Of a stretch of 58,320 nucleotides of DNA, positions 51,916 through 58,320 are shown piece after piece. The notes beneath the pieces were generated by a model that saw only the letters and a list, made by a program, of their open reading frames with translations, did not search any database and was not told the DNA's origin. The DNA is from Billgrantia kenyensis (GTDB lineage Bacteria; Pseudomonadota; Gammaproteobacteria; Pseudomonadales; Halomonadaceae). The stretch spans positions 1-58,320 of the forward strand of contig NZ_JACEFT010000025.1 in NCBI RefSeq assembly GCF_013697085.1. The letters are read 5' to 3'. The first letter of the stretch is position 1, and each line of letters begins with the position of its first letter. Position numbers and translations under genes: made by a program.

Positions 51916-53226
51916 ATGCGTCAGCGACATCCTGCAGCAACCTCCAGCGAACACCTGGTCATCGTCGGCAACGGCATGGCCGGCCACCGCCTGGTCGAGG
52001 CGCTCCTCGCCCGGCCCGAGCGGCCCGCCAGGATCACCGTGATCGGTGCCGAAACGGCCCCAGCCTACAACCGCATCCTGCTTTCGCCGCTGCTGGCCGG
52101 GGAGCTGCAGCACGATGCCCTGGCACTGCGCTGCGCCGAGTGGTACGCCGAACAGGGCATCGAGCTGGTACTGGGCGAGCAGGTGGAGTCCATCGACCGC
52201 AGCGCACGGCGCCTGACCACCGATGCCGGTCGCGAGCTCGACTACGACCGCCTGGTACTGGCCACCGGCTCCACCCCGGCCCGTCCGCCGGTGCCGGAGC
52301 TCGAACTGCCCGGCGTGCAGGTGTTCCGCGACCTGCACGATGCCGATGCCCTGGCACGCGCCGCCGAAACCGGCAGCAACGCCGTGGTGATCGGCGGCGG
52401 CCTGCTCGGCCTGGAAGCCGCGGAGGGTTTGCGTAAACGAGGGCAGGACAAGCGCGGCATGCAGGTCAGCCTGCTGCAGCGCGACGACCGCCTGATGAAC
52501 CGCCAGCTCGACCTCACCGCCGCCCGGCTGCTGGAAAGCGAGCTGCGCGGCCGCGGGCTCGACATTCACACCGACGCCCAGCTCGAACGCCTGGAAGCCG
52601 ACGCCGAGGGCCAGGTATGCGCCGCCCTGCTGGCCGACGGCACCCGCCTGGCCGCCGACTGCGTGGTGGTGGCCATCGGCATCGTGCCTCAGGCCGAGCT
52701 TGGCCGGGTGGCCGGGCTCGAGGTCAACCGCGGCATCGTGGTCGACCAGTGGCTCACCACCAGCGACCCGGCCATTCACGCCCTGGGCGAATGCTGCGAG
52801 TTCGAAGGCCACACCTTCGGCCTGGTGGAACCCATCTGGCGCCAGGTCGAGGTGCTCGCCGCCCACCTCTCCGGCGAGACGGTGGACGGCTACGTCGAGC
52901 AGCCCACCGCCACCAAGCTCAAGGTCAGCGGCGTTTCGCTCTACGCCTTCGGCCCCACCGACCCCGAACCCGGCCACGAGGTGCTCAGCTATCGCGATCC
53001 CCAGCAGGGCGACTACCGCCGCCTGCTGCTGCGCGACGGCCGCCTGGAAGGCGCCGTGCTCTACGGCGACACCGCCTCCGGCCCCTGGTACTTCGAGCAG
53101 GCCCTGGCCGAGCGCGACCTCAGCGCCTGTCGCGCCGCCCTGCTGCTCGGCGCCGCCGACGCCCAGGCCCTGCTCGACGACGCATCGAACGAATCACCGC
53201 AACACCCCGCGAAGGAGGCCGCATGA
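51916..53226 (+). CDS. NasB-like FAD/NAD(P)-dependent oxidoreductase
   Basis: 436 residues. An N-terminal FAD-binding motif (LVIVGNGMAGHRLVEALLA), a central NAD-binding GGGLLGLEAAEGLRKRG, and a C-terminal segment like the same region of NirB. It lacks the siroheme and BFD domains of NirB, so it resembles an electron-transfer protein such as the one that feeds NasA. The start at 51916 has AGAGGTG upstream; an ATG at 51892 falls just after the leader terminator and has a weaker site. It overlaps nirB by four bases (ATGA). It is probably the NADH-dehydrogenase partner of NasA (inference). Confidence 0.82.
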   Translation: MRQRHPAATSSEHLVIVGNGMAGHRLVEALLARPERPARITVIGAETAPAYNRILLSPLLAGELQHDALALRCAEWYAEQGIELVLGEQVESIDRSARRLTTDAGRELDYDRLVLATGSTPARPPVPELELPGVQVFRDLHDADALARAAETGSNAVVIGGGLLGLEAAEGLRKRGQDKRGMQVSLLQRDDRLMNRQLDLTAARLLESELRGRGLDIHTDAQLERLEADAEGQVCAALLADGTRLAADCVVVAIGIVPQAELGRVAGLEVNRGIVVDQWLTTSDPAIHALGECCEFEGHTFGLVEPIWRQVEVLAAHLSGETVDGYVEQPTATKLKVSGVSLYAFGPTDPEPGHEVLSYRDPQQGDYRRLLLRDGRLEGAVLYGDTASGPWYFEQALAERDLSACRAALLLGAADAQALLDDASNESPQHPAKEAA

Positions 53227-55736
53227 ACACGCCCGTCAAACCGCAACTGATCGTCATCGGCAACGGCATGGTCGGCCACCATCTGGTCGAACAGCTGGTC
53301 GAGCGCGGCGCCACCGAGCGCTATGCCATCACCGTGTTCGGCGAGGAGCGTCACCTGGCCTACGACCGCGTGCACCTCTCCGAGTACTTCAGCGGCCGCG
53401 ACGCCGACTCGCTCGCTCTCTCCACCGCCGACTACTACGCCGAGCACGGCATCGAGCTGCGTCTGCATGAGGCGGTGACCGCCATCGACCGCGACGCTGG
53501 CGAGGTGATCACCGACCAGGAGCGCCACCCCTACGATCGCCTGGTGCTGGCCACCGGCTCCACCCCCTTCGTGCCGCCGATTCCCGGCAACGACCGTGAA
53601 GGCTGCCTGGTCTACCGCACCCTGGAGGATCTCGACGCCATCCGTGCGGCCGCCGAAAGCGCCGCCACCGGCGTGGTGGTGGGCGGCGGCCTGCTGGGCC
53701 TGGAAGCCGCCAACGCCCTGCGCGGGCTCGACCTCGACACCGCCGTGGTGGAGTTCGCCCCGCGGCTGATGCCGATGCAGGTGGACAGCGAAGGCGGCGA
53801 ACTGCTGCGCGAGAAGATCGAGTCGCTGGGCGTGCAGGTGCTCACCGGCCGCGCCACCCAGGAGATCGTCGACGGCGAACGCAGCCGCCACCGCATGGTG
53901 TTCCAGGACGACAAGGTGCTGGAAACCGACCTCATCGTCTTCTCCGCCGGCATTCGCCCCCGCGACGAGCTGGCCCGCGACTGCGGCCTGGAGATCGGCG
54001 AGCGCGGCGGCGTGGTGATCGATGACAGCTGCCTGACCAGCGACCCGGCCATCCTCGCCGTCGGCGAAGTCGCACTGTGGAACAACAGCATCTTCGGCCT
54101 GGTGGCCCCCGGCTACCAGATGGCCAAGGCTGCCGCCGCCACGCTGCTCGAGGGCGATGAACCCTTCAAGGGCGCCGACATGAGCACCAAGCTCAAGCTG
54201 ATGGGCGTCGACGTGGGCTCCATCGGCGATGCCCACGGCGACCGTACCCCCGGCGCACGCCAGTTCCGCTTCCTCGACCCGCTCAAGCAGCAGTACCGCA
54301 AGCTGGTGGTCTCCAGCGACGGCAAGCGCCTGGTCGGCGCCATGCTGGTGGGCGACAACAGCTACTACGACACCCTGCTGCAGTACTACGCCAACCGCAT
54401 CGAGCTGCCCGAGGACCCGGCCTCGCTGATCCTGCCTGCCGGCAGCGACGCCGCCCCCGCGCTGGGGCCGGACGCCCTGCCCGACACCGCCATGATCTGC
54501 TCCTGCCACAACGTCACCAAGGGTGACGTCTGCGCCACCATCGACGCCGGCGCCGTGGATCTGGGCGCGGTGAAGGGCGACACCAAGGCCAGCACCGGCT
54601 GCGGCGGCTGTGCCGCCCTGCTCAAGACCCTGGTGGATCACGAACTCGAAAGCCGCGGCGTGGAGGTCGACAAGTCGATCTGCGAGCACTTCCACTACAC
54701 CCGCCAGGAGCTCTACGACATCGTGCGGGTGGAAGGCATCAAGACCTTCAGCGAGCTGATGGAGAAGCACGGCTCCAAGGTCGGCCACGGCCTCGGCTGC
54801 GACATCTGCAAGCCGGCGGTGGCCTCGATCCTCGCCTCCTGCTTCAACGAGCCGATCACCGATGCGGCCCACATCCCGCTGCAGGACACCAACGACACCT
54901 TCATGGCCAACATGCAGAAGAACGGCACCTACTCCGTCGTTCCTCGCGTGCCGGGCGGCGAGATCACCCCCGACAAGTTGGTGGTGCTGGGCCAGGTGGC
55001 GCAGAAGTACAACCTCTACACCAAAGTGACCGGCGGCCAGCGTATCGACCTGTTCGGCGCCCGCCTGGAGGACCTGCCGGCCATCTGGGGCGAGCTGATC
55101 GAAGCCGGCTTCGAGACCGGCCACGCCTACGGCAAGTCGCTGCGCACGGTGAAATCCTGCGTGGGCAGCACCTGGTGCCGCTACGGCGTGCAGGACAGCG
55201 TGGGCATGGCGATCCAGCTGGAGCACCGCTACAAGGGCCTGCGCGCGCCGCACAAGATCAAGTTCGGGGTGTCCGGCTGTACCCGCGAGTGCGCCGAAGC
55301 CCAGAGCAAGGACATTGGCGTGATCGCCACCGAGAACGGCTGGAACCTCTACGTCTCCGGTAACGGCGGCATGCGCCCGCGCCATGCCGAGCTGTTCGCC
55401 ACCGACCTCAGCGACGAAGAGCTGTTCCGTTACATCGACCGCTTCCTGATGTTCTACATCCGCACCGCCGACCGCCTGCAGCGCACCTCGGTATGGCGCG
55501 AGAACCTGGAAGGCGGCCTGGACTACCTCAAGGAAGTGATCCTCGAGGACAGCCTCGGCATCGGCGAGGAGCTGGAGCGGCAGATGCAGGCCGTGGTCGA
55601 CACCTACGAGTGCGAATGGGCCAACGCCATCAGCGATCCGGAGAAGCTCAAGCGCTTCCGCAGCTTCGTCAACGATGCGCGCCCGGATCCGGACATCATC
55701 TATACCACCGAGCGCGGTCAGCTCCGCCCTGCGTAA
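53223..55736 (+). CDS. nirB: Nitrite reductase (NADH) large subunit
   Basis: 837 residues. FAD domain (LIVIGNGMVGHHLVEQLVE), NAD domain (GGGLLGLEAANALRG), a BFD-like [2Fe-2S] domain (MICSCHNVTKGDV, STGCGGCAALL), then the sulfite/nitrite reductase part. The siroheme/[4Fe-4S] ligands are Cys646, Cys652, Cys686 and Cys690 (CVGSTWC and SGCTREC). It reduces nitrite to ammonium in the cytoplasm with NADH. The paralogous oxidoreductase gene directly upstream suggests duplication of the flavin domain. Confidence 0.96.
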   Translation: MNTPVKPQLIVIGNGMVGHHLVEQLVERGATERYAITVFGEERHLAYDRVHLSEYFSGRDADSLALSTADYYAEHGIELRLHEAVTAIDRDAGEVITDQERHPYDRLVLATGSTPFVPPIPGNDREGCLVYRTLEDLDAIRAAAESAATGVVVGGGLLGLEAANALRGLDLDTAVVEFAPRLMPMQVDSEGGELLREKIESLGVQVLTGRATQEIVDGERSRHRMVFQDDKVLETDLIVFSAGIRPRDELARDCGLEIGERGGVVIDDSCLTSDPAILAVGEVALWNNSIFGLVAPGYQMAKAAAATLLEGDEPFKGADMSTKLKLMGVDVGSIGDAHGDRTPGARQFRFLDPLKQQYRKLVVSSDGKRLVGAMLVGDNSYYDTLLQYYANRIELPEDPASLILPAGSDAAPALGPDALPDTAMICSCHNVTKGDVCATIDAGAVDLGAVKGDTKASTGCGGCAALLKTLVDHELESRGVEVDKSICEHFHYTRQELYDIVRVEGIKTFSELMEKHGSKVGHGLGCDICKPAVASILASCFNEPITDAAHIPLQDTNDTFMANMQKNGTYSVVPRVPGGEITPDKLVVLGQVAQKYNLYTKVTGGQRIDLFGARLEDLPAIWGELIEAGFETGHAYGKSLRTVKSCVGSTWCRYGVQDSVGMAIQLEHRYKGLRAPHKIKFGVSGCTRECAEAQSKDIGVIATENGWNLYVSGNGGMRPRHAELFATDLSDEELFRYIDRFLMFYIRTADRLQRTSVWRENLEGGLDYLKEVILEDSLGIGEELERQMQAVVDTYECEWANAISDPEKLKRFRSFVNDARPDPDIIYTTERGQLRPA

Positions 55737-55883
55737 CGGAAATGGCTGCGCGAGCGAATCGCGCCGTTGCGCGACACCCCGAAGGCTCGCCTAACCCCAC
55801 GTTATGTCTCGCCTTCGGTCCGCCGCGCGCCTAGCGCTTCATCTCGCTCGCCGATTTCCCGACACCATTGCTAGGAATCTCTT

Positions 55884-56258
55884 ATGACAATCGCCAACGC
55901 AGCAGCCAAGACCATGACCCAGACCTGGCAGACCCTCTGTACCCGCGCCGACCTGGTGCCCTTCTCCGGCGTCGCCGCCTGGGTGGAAACTCCCGACGGC
56001 CCGGCCCAAGTAGCCCTCTTCTACCTGCCAGGTCACGCCCAGGAACTCTACGCCATCGACCACCACGACCCCTTCTCCGGCGCCAACGTCATCGCCCGCG
56101 GCATCGTCGGCGATATCAAGGGGCAGCCGGTGGTCGCCTCGCCGATCTACAAGCAGCACTTCCGCCTGGAAGACGGCCAGTGCCTGGAGGACGAGAGCGT
56201 CACCCTGCGCACCTGGCAGGTGAGCTTCAAGGGTGATGAGGTGTGGATCGAGGCGTGA
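55884..56258 (+). CDS. nirD: Nitrite reductase small subunit
   Basis: 124 residues. A Rieske-like fold (LYAIDHHDPFSGANVIARGI and GQPVVASPIYKQHF) that, as usual for NirD, lacks the cysteine ligands of a true Rieske cluster. It supports NirB. AGGAA precedes the ATG at 55884; an in-frame ATG at 55914 is possible. A 147-base gap follows nirB, and a strong terminator follows. Confidence 0.93.
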   Translation: MTIANAAAKTMTQTWQTLCTRADLVPFSGVAAWVETPDGPAQVALFYLPGHAQELYAIDHHDPFSGANVIARGIVGDIKGQPVVASPIYKQHFRLEDGQCLEDESVTLRTWQVSFKGDEVWIEA

Positions 56259-56279
56259 GGTTGCGACCATAGAAAAGCA

Positions 56280-56313
56280 AAAGCCGCCGACGCTGGGAAG
56301 CGTCGGCGGCTTT
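56280..56313. terminator. Bidirectional terminator after nirD
   Basis: AAAGCCGCCGACGCT and AGCGTCGGCGGCTTT form a perfect 15-bp stem around GGGA. It lies between nirD and the convergent VOC gene. Confidence 0.92.
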
Positions 56314-56341
56314 GGGTCAGCCCATCCTCATCTCAGCCGCG

Positions 56342-56827
56342 TCAACCGCGAAAGGCGGCCTTGATCTCGGCAATGTCGATTTTCCGCATCGTCATCATGG
56401 CATCGAACGCCCGCTTGGCAGCGGCACGGTCCGGGCTGGTGAACGCCTTCGTCAGCGCTACCGGGGTAATCTGCCAGGAGATGCCCCACCTATCCTTGCA
56501 CCAGCCGCATTGGCTCTCCTCGCCGCCGTTGCCGACGATGGCGTTCCAGTAGCGATCCGTCTCCTCCTGGTCTTTGGTCGCCACCTGAAACGAGAACGCC
56601 TCACTATGCTGGAAGGCAGGCCCACCGTTAAGCCCCAGGCACGCCACGCCCAGCACGGTGAACTCGACCGTCAACACGCTCCCCTCCTTGCCCGAGGGAA
56701 AATCCCCCGGGGCCCGGTGCACCGCGTCGAGCGATGAATCGGGGAAGGTCTCGGCATAAAATCGTGCGGCTTCCTCAGCGGCGCCATCGTACCAAAGGCA
56801 GATGGTGTTCTTCGCCATGTGCTTCAT
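56342..56827 (-). CDS. VOC superfamily protein, PhnB-like
   Basis: 161 residues. MAKNTICLWYDGAAEEAARF, then EGSVLTVEFTVLGVACLGLN and DRWGISWQITP are typical of the PhnB/3-demethylubiquinone-9 methyltransferase-like glyoxalase-fold family, whose members usually have unproven function. The ATG at 56827 has GGGAG 6 bases upstream. The gene borders the end of an integron cassette array. Confidence 0.9.
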   Translation of the reverse strand: MKHMAKNTICLWYDGAAEEAARFYAETFPDSSLDAVHRAPGDFPSGKEGSVLTVEFTVLGVACLGLNGGPAFQHSEAFSFQVATKDQEETDRYWNAIVGNGGEESQCGWCKDRWGISWQITPVALTKAFTSPDRAAAKRAFDAMMTMRKIDIAEIKAAFRG

Positions 56828-56908
56828 GGTCGGCTCCCTTCTGTAGGTGATTGCAGTGAGTGACAACCTAATGTCGAACGGAGCTGGTCGGAATCGACAG
56901 GGGGGGGT

Positions 56909-56956
56909 GGCTAACGCCGCGCTCACCGGCTTATCCGGTGCAGCGCATGGTTATAC
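56909..56956 (-). other. attC recombination site of the SDR cassette
   Basis: Read on the minus strand, it runs from GTATAAC to GTTAGCC (after GGC). Inner complementary segments CCATGCGCTGCACCGG and CCGGTGAGCGCGGC flank a short ATAAG loop, with the unpaired base typical of attC folding. It begins one base after the SDR stop codon. GTATAAC is the exact complement of the GTTATAC at the cassette's other end. Confidence 0.85.
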
Positions 56957-57781
56957 GCTATCTCTGAGACGGGGCAGCAGCACTGCCTGCCAATATGCCA
57001 CCGTCAACATTCAACTCAATCCCCGTTACATACTTTGACTCATCAGAGGCCAAATACAGAGCAGCGTATGCAACATCTCGTGACTCACCCATTACTCCCA
57101 GCGGGACATCAGCAGCTACGGCTTCAATGGCTTTTATACGCGATTCACCTTCCCCCAACATTGCATCCCACATAGGAGTCAAAATGGCACCAGGATGAAT
57201 AGAATTACACCGTATTGGATACTTCTGCTGCGCACAATACAAGGCGACTGTTTTTGTATGGTTTCGCACCGCCGCTTTACTGGCAGCATACCCTGCTGCG
57301 CCAGGAATGCCGACAATGCCAGATCGTGATGAGATATTCACTATGCTTGCGGACTTCGATGTTTTCATTAGTCTGATAGCATATTTGCATCCAAGCGCAA
57401 CGCCATCTGAATTCGTTTGATGCACCATATGCCAACTATCAAGATCCAAGTTCTCCGGATCATGCGGCCCTTCCGATTCAAAAAACCCAGTTATCCCGGC
57501 GTTGTTTACAAGCACATCCAATCGACCGAATTGTTTGCTTATATATTCACCAACTCGCTCCCAGTCTGATTCGCTGGACACATCCAGATGCTGATAGCTG
57601 GCATGATCGCCAAGCCTGGAGGCTATCTCCTTTCCAGATTCATCGTTAATGTCAGATATAACAACAGACGCCCCTTCTTCAACAAAAAGCTCGGCTGTAG
57701 CCTGGCCGATCCCTCTTGCTGCCCCTGTAATTAGAACAGTTTTTCCTTCAAGTCTTGGCATGAAATCTCCTTATCGTATAA
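56915..57781 (-). mobile_element. Integron gene cassette carrying an SDR gene
   Basis: Bounded by G/TT crossover points inside the two attC sites. It holds a single gene and its own attC site, with almost no spare bases, as cassettes do. It is clearly poorer in GC than the flanking chromosome. No integrase or attI is in the window; they would be expected upstream of the array, beyond 58320. Confidence 0.8.
56958..57761 (-). CDS. SDR family oxidoreductase (cassette-borne)
   Basis: 267 residues, a classical short-chain dehydrogenase: TGAARGIG cofactor motif, NNAG, catalytic Ser in NISSRSG, YAASK, and an IHPGAI segment. The substrate is unknown. AAGGAG lies 7 bases before the ATG, right after the upstream attC. 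Codon use is much less GC-rich than in neighbours, which fits capture from another genome. Confidence 0.92.
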   Translation of the reverse strand: MPRLEGKTVLITGAARGIGQATAELFVEEGASVVISDINDESGKEIASRLGDHASYQHLDVSSESDWERVGEYISKQFGRLDVLVNNAGITGFFESEGPHDPENLDLDSWHMVHQTNSDGVALGCKYAIRLMKTSKSASIVNISSRSGIVGIPGAAGYAASKAAVRNHTKTVALYCAQQKYPIRCNSIHPGAILTPMWDAMLGEGESRIKAIEAVAADVPLGVMGESRDVAYAALYLASDESKYVTGIELNVDGGILAGSAAAPSQR

Positions 57782-57845
57782 CGACAGCGCTCAGCCGAGA
57801 GGAGCCGCATCGCGGTCCATCGTGGGCTGGAGCGCCTTGTTAGCC
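57776..57845 (-). other. attC site of the CPBP cassette
   Basis: On the minus strand it runs from GGCTAACAAGGCGCT to AGCGCTGTCGTTATAC; CTCCAGCC pairs with GGCTGAG across a variable centre of about 25 bases. The ends have the RYYYAAC/GTTRRRY-like cores expected of attC. The upstream gene's stop codon lies inside the site. Confidence 0.82.
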
Positions 57846-58320
57846 GCCGCCATCACAAATGCTGAAAAGATAACGACATCCTGGACGAAGTGAATAAACC
57901 ACGCCCAAAAAATGCCGTGCGTTTCAATAACAGACTTAGCAAGTAGCCACCCCAGAAAACCTGCCATGATGGCACCAATCAAGCCATTTGGCATGCCGCG
58001 CAGGTGAGGAGCGCCAAAGGCTATCGCCGAAATCAGCATGATATATCCGGGTTCAATTCTGCCATACAGCGGCACAATGACTCCCAGCCTATAAACCACT
58101 TCTTCAGAGAAGGAATTGGTCAGAGAAAACAGCAGCACCCAAGGAAGATAGCGGAATAGCTGTTTCCAAGCCCCCCTGAAGTTCTGAATTGTAGATAAAC
58201 AAATACTGTCGTGCCAAGCGTTATTATAAATAAAAAAAGAACTGGCGGTCTCAAGTCCCAAGCGCAACACTATTGAAGGGTGTCCGGTCCAGCGACTGAT
58301 TTCTTGAGCACCTCGGAATA
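57791..58320 (-). CDS. CPBP-type intramembrane metalloprotease-like protein (partial, cassette-borne)
   Basis: The frame is open to the right edge, so the N-terminus is outside the window (an internal GTG at 58270 is a possible but unlikely start). Hydrophobic, about three or four helices, with SEEVVYR, FGAPHL and WFIHFVQD, the Glu-Glu/Arg and His positions of CPBP (Abi/Rce1-like) proteases. The last residues, NKALQPTMDRDAAPLG, are translated from the attC site; NKALQPT is a known hallmark of cassette genes reading into attC. The function is unknown. Confidence 0.8.
   Translation of the reverse strand, partial: FRGAQEISRWTGHPSIVLRLGLETASSFFIYNNAWHDSICLSTIQNFRGAWKQLFRYLPWVLLFSLTNSFSEEVVYRLGVIVPLYGRIEPGYIMLISAIAFGAPHLRGMPNGLIGAIMAGFLGWLLAKSVIETHGIFWAWFIHFVQDVVIFSAFVMAAANKALQPTMDRDAAPLG

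Noticed and set aside
55737..55883. Possible gene or pseudogene between nirB and nirD
   Set aside because: The 147 bases have no frame with a start site and recognisable product; it is spacer within the operon.
14..58320. CRISPR arrays, tRNA, rRNA, insertion sequences, prophage genes
   Set aside because: I looked for regular repeats, cloverleaf-like segments, transposase or phage motifs and saw none; the only mobile features are the integron cassettes.

Overview
The window is about 58 kb of dense, GC-rich DNA from a gammaproteobacterium. The gene set (TRAP and TAXI transporters, a NarK/NrtABC/NasA/NirBD nitrate assimilation set, a DeaD helicase, many LysR/GntR/LacI regulators) fits the Halomonadaceae; that placement is inference. 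I found no tRNA, rRNA, CRISPR array or insertion sequence.

Layout. 1-3.0 kb: the end of a TRAP permease, a 2-oxoglutarate-semialdehyde dehydrogenase and an FAH-family dehydratase/hydrolase, probably a sugar-acid pathway. 3.0-8.8 kb: glutaminase, a YfcC-type transporter, an M20 amidohydrolase and a DUF1028 protein next to a GntR/FCD regulator, with two copies of a shared operator-like palindrome. 8.9-10.6 kb: DEAD-box RNA helicase. 11.1-16.7 kb: one operon of a LacI-type regulator, a four-gene ABC importer and a GpdQ-like phosphodiesterase, behind a perfect 26-bp palindrome. 16.8-27.3 kb: mostly housekeeping and envelope genes (YaiI, glutathionyl-hydroquinone reductase, LysR/pirin pair, M23 endopeptidase, ABC exporter, DUF1127 protein, two L,D-transpeptidase-like proteins).

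27.3-33.8 kb and 45.8-56.3 kb hold nitrate assimilation in two blocks: narK-nasR-nrtABC, then cobA/nasA divergent from nasTS, followed by a NasB-like flavoprotein, nirB and nirD. NarK and NrtABC import nitrate, NasA reduces it to nitrite with electrons probably from the NasB-like protein, NirBD reduces nitrite to ammonium, and CobA supplies the siroheme precursor. The regulatory DNA is the most striking part of the window. Sigma-54-like -24/-12 elements with NtrC-like sites about 80-105 bp upstream precede narK, nrtA, nasT and (weaker) the nirB operon; nasA has its own on the other strand and shares the nasT NtrC-like site. The nrtA, nirB and nasA leaders contain hairpins with the A-N-N-G hexaloop expected for ANTAR proteins, overlapping long terminator-like stems. 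Two different nitrate-responsive ANTAR systems are encoded: one-protein NasR and two-protein NasS-NasT.

33.8-45.7 kb separates the two nitrate blocks and carries a TAXI-TRAP transporter with AtuA-type proteins and a divergent LysR regulator, a histone-deacetylase-like hydrolase, a cardiolipin-synthase-like PLD protein, a GFA protein, a peroxiredoxin, a degenerate REC/HD-GYP protein and an AI-2E-type permease.

56.3-58.3 kb: a VOC-family protein, then two AT-richer genes (an SDR dehydrogenase and a CPBP-type membrane protein) on the minus strand, each followed by an attC-like site. This is the distal end of an integron cassette array running off the right edge of the window.
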